Below are positions 61,660-64,000 of a stretch of DNA of 64,000 nt, in pieces (position 1 is the stretch's first letter; each line of letters begins with the position of its first letter). Position numbers and translations under genes: made by a program. The notes beneath the pieces were generated by a model, which saw nothing but the letters and a program-made list of their open reading frames with translations, had not been told where the DNA came from and did not search any database. This stretch comes from Isoetes taiwanensis (Eukaryota > Streptophyta > Lycopodiopsida > Isoetales > Isoetaceae): the NCBI GenBank assembly GCA_021234155.1, contig JAJEKV010000129.1:188001-252000 (forward strand), in the 5' to 3' direction.

Positions 61660-63125
61660 GAATACCCCAAGGCTGAAATTCTGAAGGGGCAAAAAAAAAA
61701 AAAAAAATTGTATTTGGGGGTATTCGACTTGTGTAATAAGCAAGGGGGGTATTCGACTTGTGGTATGAGCAAGGGGGTATTCGACTTGCAAAATAGTGGC
61801 CTTAGTTTAGACGAGCCTAATACTTTTTTTTTTTTTTTTGAAGGTAAGAATTTTTTGTATTGAACATATTGGAAGAATTACAATACAAAGATCCCTCATG
61901 GATCAGATATGAATAAAGTACAAAGGATCCCTCATGGATCTGAATCATGTCTGCAGCTATAGTACTCATACGGCTCTCTCAACCTGTTCTTCTATCCAAC
62001 TAATACTACAGTATGAACATCTTCTTAGCTAAATAGAATACTACAGGAGTTAAATCCGCATTTTCCACAAGTTGTAGACAAATCTTGAACGCTTCAAGAA
62101 CCTCTTGCAAATTTAGAAATGAAGAGAAAAGAAACAAAGGGTAACTTTGAACAATCTCGTCTTTGCTTTCGAGAGAAGCTAATATGTTTCGAACTATGAT
62201 CAATTTCTGCGGTTTTGCTACCAAATGTGAGATTGAAAGGAGATCTTTGCATTGTCGGGAAGCGTCGGTCGGCCAACTTGCAATAGGCTAGACAAAGCGA
62301 CCCGACCACCAAAACTCCCCTAAAGTTTGGCTCATGATATCCGGTCTTGATATGGAAGCGTCTTCACGGACACCATCGGCTCCCTAGCTCGGCAATATCA
62401 AACAATCGACATCTGTTTTAAAAGCGTAAAATTGTGACCAAGAACTTACACTTTGGCTCTTTCCAAGAAAAACATCCCTAAAAGCAAGAGGAGGGAAGAA
62501 AACCATCGTCGGAGGATCCATCTAAAAAGGCGCCTAAGAAGACCCGGCGCTTTCTTTCTAATTCTGCTTAAATCGCTTCACCTTATAGGCTCCATGCCCT
62601 TTCAGTGTGATTTGCTTAAACAAAATCATCATTCTTGTTAAAAGACTGAAAGCAAAAGGCCACGTTAGTGGCTTACCAACACAAACCAGAAAGACCACCT
62701 TGAAGCTGCTTCTGAATCAAAATCTGCAAATTCTTTCAAGAAAGAAACCCCATGGCCATTGGCAAACCCCACTAGCATCAGATTAGGGATTCGGGTCTGC
62801 AAGGATGGCTGTAGCAGTGCCGGTTAGAGGAGAAAGAGGGCGGCCTCCTCCCCCTGTTGCCGCCCTAGCTGCAGGCGCAGGCGCTCCGCCAAGAACCTAA
62901 CGGCATTTTTTACGAGCCTAATACCCCTGGGTATTCCACAAGTCTAATACCCCCTTTTTTGGGCTTTTTCGGATAGGGTTTCCGGCCAAGGAGGAATGGG
63001 TGGTATTTGACCTGCCTAATATCAACCCAAAATTGGGGGTATTCGACTTGTGGAATAAGTGTGCATGTTGAAACCACGAGTCTAATAACCCCTATTCCAC
63101 GAGTCAAATACCCCCTGGAATCGGG
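61660..63125. repeat. GGGGTATTCGACTTG motif array, region 2 (split by a retroposon)
   Basis: GGGGTATTCGACTTG is seen at about 61721, 61746, 61775 and 63036. The reverse form, of the type CGAGTCTAATACCCCC, is seen at about 61812, 62938, 63011, 63076 and 63101. The array is interrupted by a poly(A) retroposon at 61824-62911. Removing it and one 13-bp TSD restores a normal unit (GAGCCTAATACCCC). Confidence 0.75.
61824..62911 (-). mobile_element. poly(A) retroposon, 1.09 kb, 13-bp TSD
   Basis: ACGAGCCTAATAC flanks both sides (61811-61823 and 62912-62924). On the minus strand the insert starts with a GC-rich stretch and ends in TTCTTACCTTC followed by 16 A. GGATCCTTTGT/GGATCTTTGT repeats lie near its end. 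The minus strand holds short frames, e.g. MVFFPPLAFRDVFLGKSQSV, and I recognise no reverse transcriptase. It was therefore mobilised in trans by LINE machinery: a non-autonomous LINE derivative or a processed transcript. Confidence 0.85.
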
Positions 63126-63930
63126 GTGCCAATAAATGCACCGATCTCCTCTCTAGTTTTTAGGATCTTTGTTTGTAAGAATGTAGCGAGAGTTCCTAAA
63201 GTACAAGAGTCCCTAAAGTACAAATACAACATGAATAAAATTGACAACATGCTTGATATCTAAATAAATCACATAACAAAATTGTAAGAATGCATATTTA
63301 AGTTTCACTGCTATGCAAGCTCTGCATTTTATCATAATGCATGCCATTATGCTCAGTCCACCTACAGTGAACAAAAGGAAAGAAGATTGCAATATTAGAG
63401 TGGTACCATGTTTTTGCTTGCTATCACCGTAGGTCAAATAATTTGAAAAAAAAACAAAAAAAAAAAGGAAAAACATTAAGCTTCAATCAACTTCAAAATT
63501 ACAGCCAGATTTGATGTCAATGTATGATCCTTTTTCCTGATTTGATGTCAATGTATGATCTTTTTTCCTGCTCAAAAGTAAACAAAGAATTAGATGGCTC
63601 GCATAATGACATTAGGAATGTTTGAAACTTAGCATTGCCTCAAATATAGGCTACTGTTATATGCAATTAATTTGTAGCTAAACCCACAAATATGAACCAA
63701 CTTTTCTATTTGATGTTATGCAAATCCAAGCTACTGACAAACATATTGTTTTCTACAAAGCAGAATTTATAGAACAAAGCCTTCTGAACATGTAGATCTT
63801 TAACATCACTCTTTTGATATAGGCAGGACATGAGTTAACTGTAACGACACAAATGAATGCCTAAATTATAGTTTCCAAGAAATGTGTGATGGGATACCAA
63901 GACAACCATCAACTAAACGTAACAGATAAA
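63125..63930. other. no recognisable gene
   Basis: AT-rich. TGATTTGATGTCAATGTATG occurs in tandem at about 63508 and 63538 (30-bp period). Confidence 0.45.
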
Positions 63931-63937
63931 GACTCAC

Positions 63938-64000
63938 CTTGAGAAGTCCATCCCAGCCAATTGCATGGCAAAGCCATTATGATCCTGCACCACTATGATC
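63938..64000 (-). CDS. probable exon, cut by window end
   Basis: The minus strand is open from the window edge and reads VVQDHNGFAMQLAGMDFS, followed by AAG|GTGAGT, a strong donor. The product was not recognised. The rest of the gene would lie beyond 64000, with further exons possibly at lower coordinates that I could not find. Confidence 0.35.

Overview
This is plant nuclear DNA, most likely from a homosporous fern or a near relative. That assignment is inference. It rests on very long intron-less PPR-DYW genes with about nine PLS repeat units and a KP-like PG-box, a plant-type polyubiquitin gene, a DUF7869-type transposon and LINEs with microsatellite tails. The window is gene-poor and AT-rich, and it is dominated by decayed mobile DNA with nested insertions that can be dated against each other. 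No bacterial-style operon, CRISPR array or rRNA gene is visible, and I could not support any tRNA gene.

Layout. 1-2.9 kb: short tandem repeats and possible minus-strand exons. 2.9-3.1 kb: a 236-bp hAT-like MITE with an 8-bp target duplication. 4.4-5.65 kb: a frameshifted PPR pseudogene (minus). 7.0-13.8 kb: a minus-strand LINE whose endonuclease is split by a 2.34-kb TIR element (10154-12494, TSD TAA). 14-20 kb: mostly anonymous, with a GC-rich island near 18.7 kb. 20.8-22.3 kb: an F-box remnant and a LINE ORF1 remnant. 22.8-23.3 kb: a quasi-palindromic minisatellite. 24.1-28.9 kb: a DUF7869-type transposon remnant split by a complete 1.8-kb non-autonomous LTR element (24855-26689, TSD CGTCC). 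29.9-33.5 kb: a PPR-DYW gene with several lesions (plus). 33.96-34.87 kb: an intact four-unit polyubiquitin gene (minus), the best functional gene here. 35.1-35.5 kb: a MITE and an abutting hairpin. 36-44 kb: HSE-like repeats and fragments of an LRR gene, a polyphenol oxidase and a copper-type P1B-ATPase. 44.1-48.57 kb: a GC-rich, frameshifted plus-strand LINE. 48.6-52.9 kb: anonymous DNA with a perfect 24-bp hairpin. 52.9-56.4 kb: a second PPR-DYW gene (minus), clean over its last ~920 codons but broken at its 5' end. 58.6-63.1 kb: a dispersed GGGGTATTCGACTTG motif, a recent 395-bp tandem duplication, and a 1.09-kb poly(A) retroposon with a 13-bp TSD. The last 60 bases look like part of an exon.

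How the genes relate. The two large PPR-DYW loci are paralogues with the same number of PLS units and the same unusual Asp-Met-Trp end. By family knowledge they would be organelle RNA-editing factors. Polyubiquitin supplies ubiquitin to the proteasome and signalling pathways. The rest records successive transposition, in which elements landed inside the coding regions of older elements.
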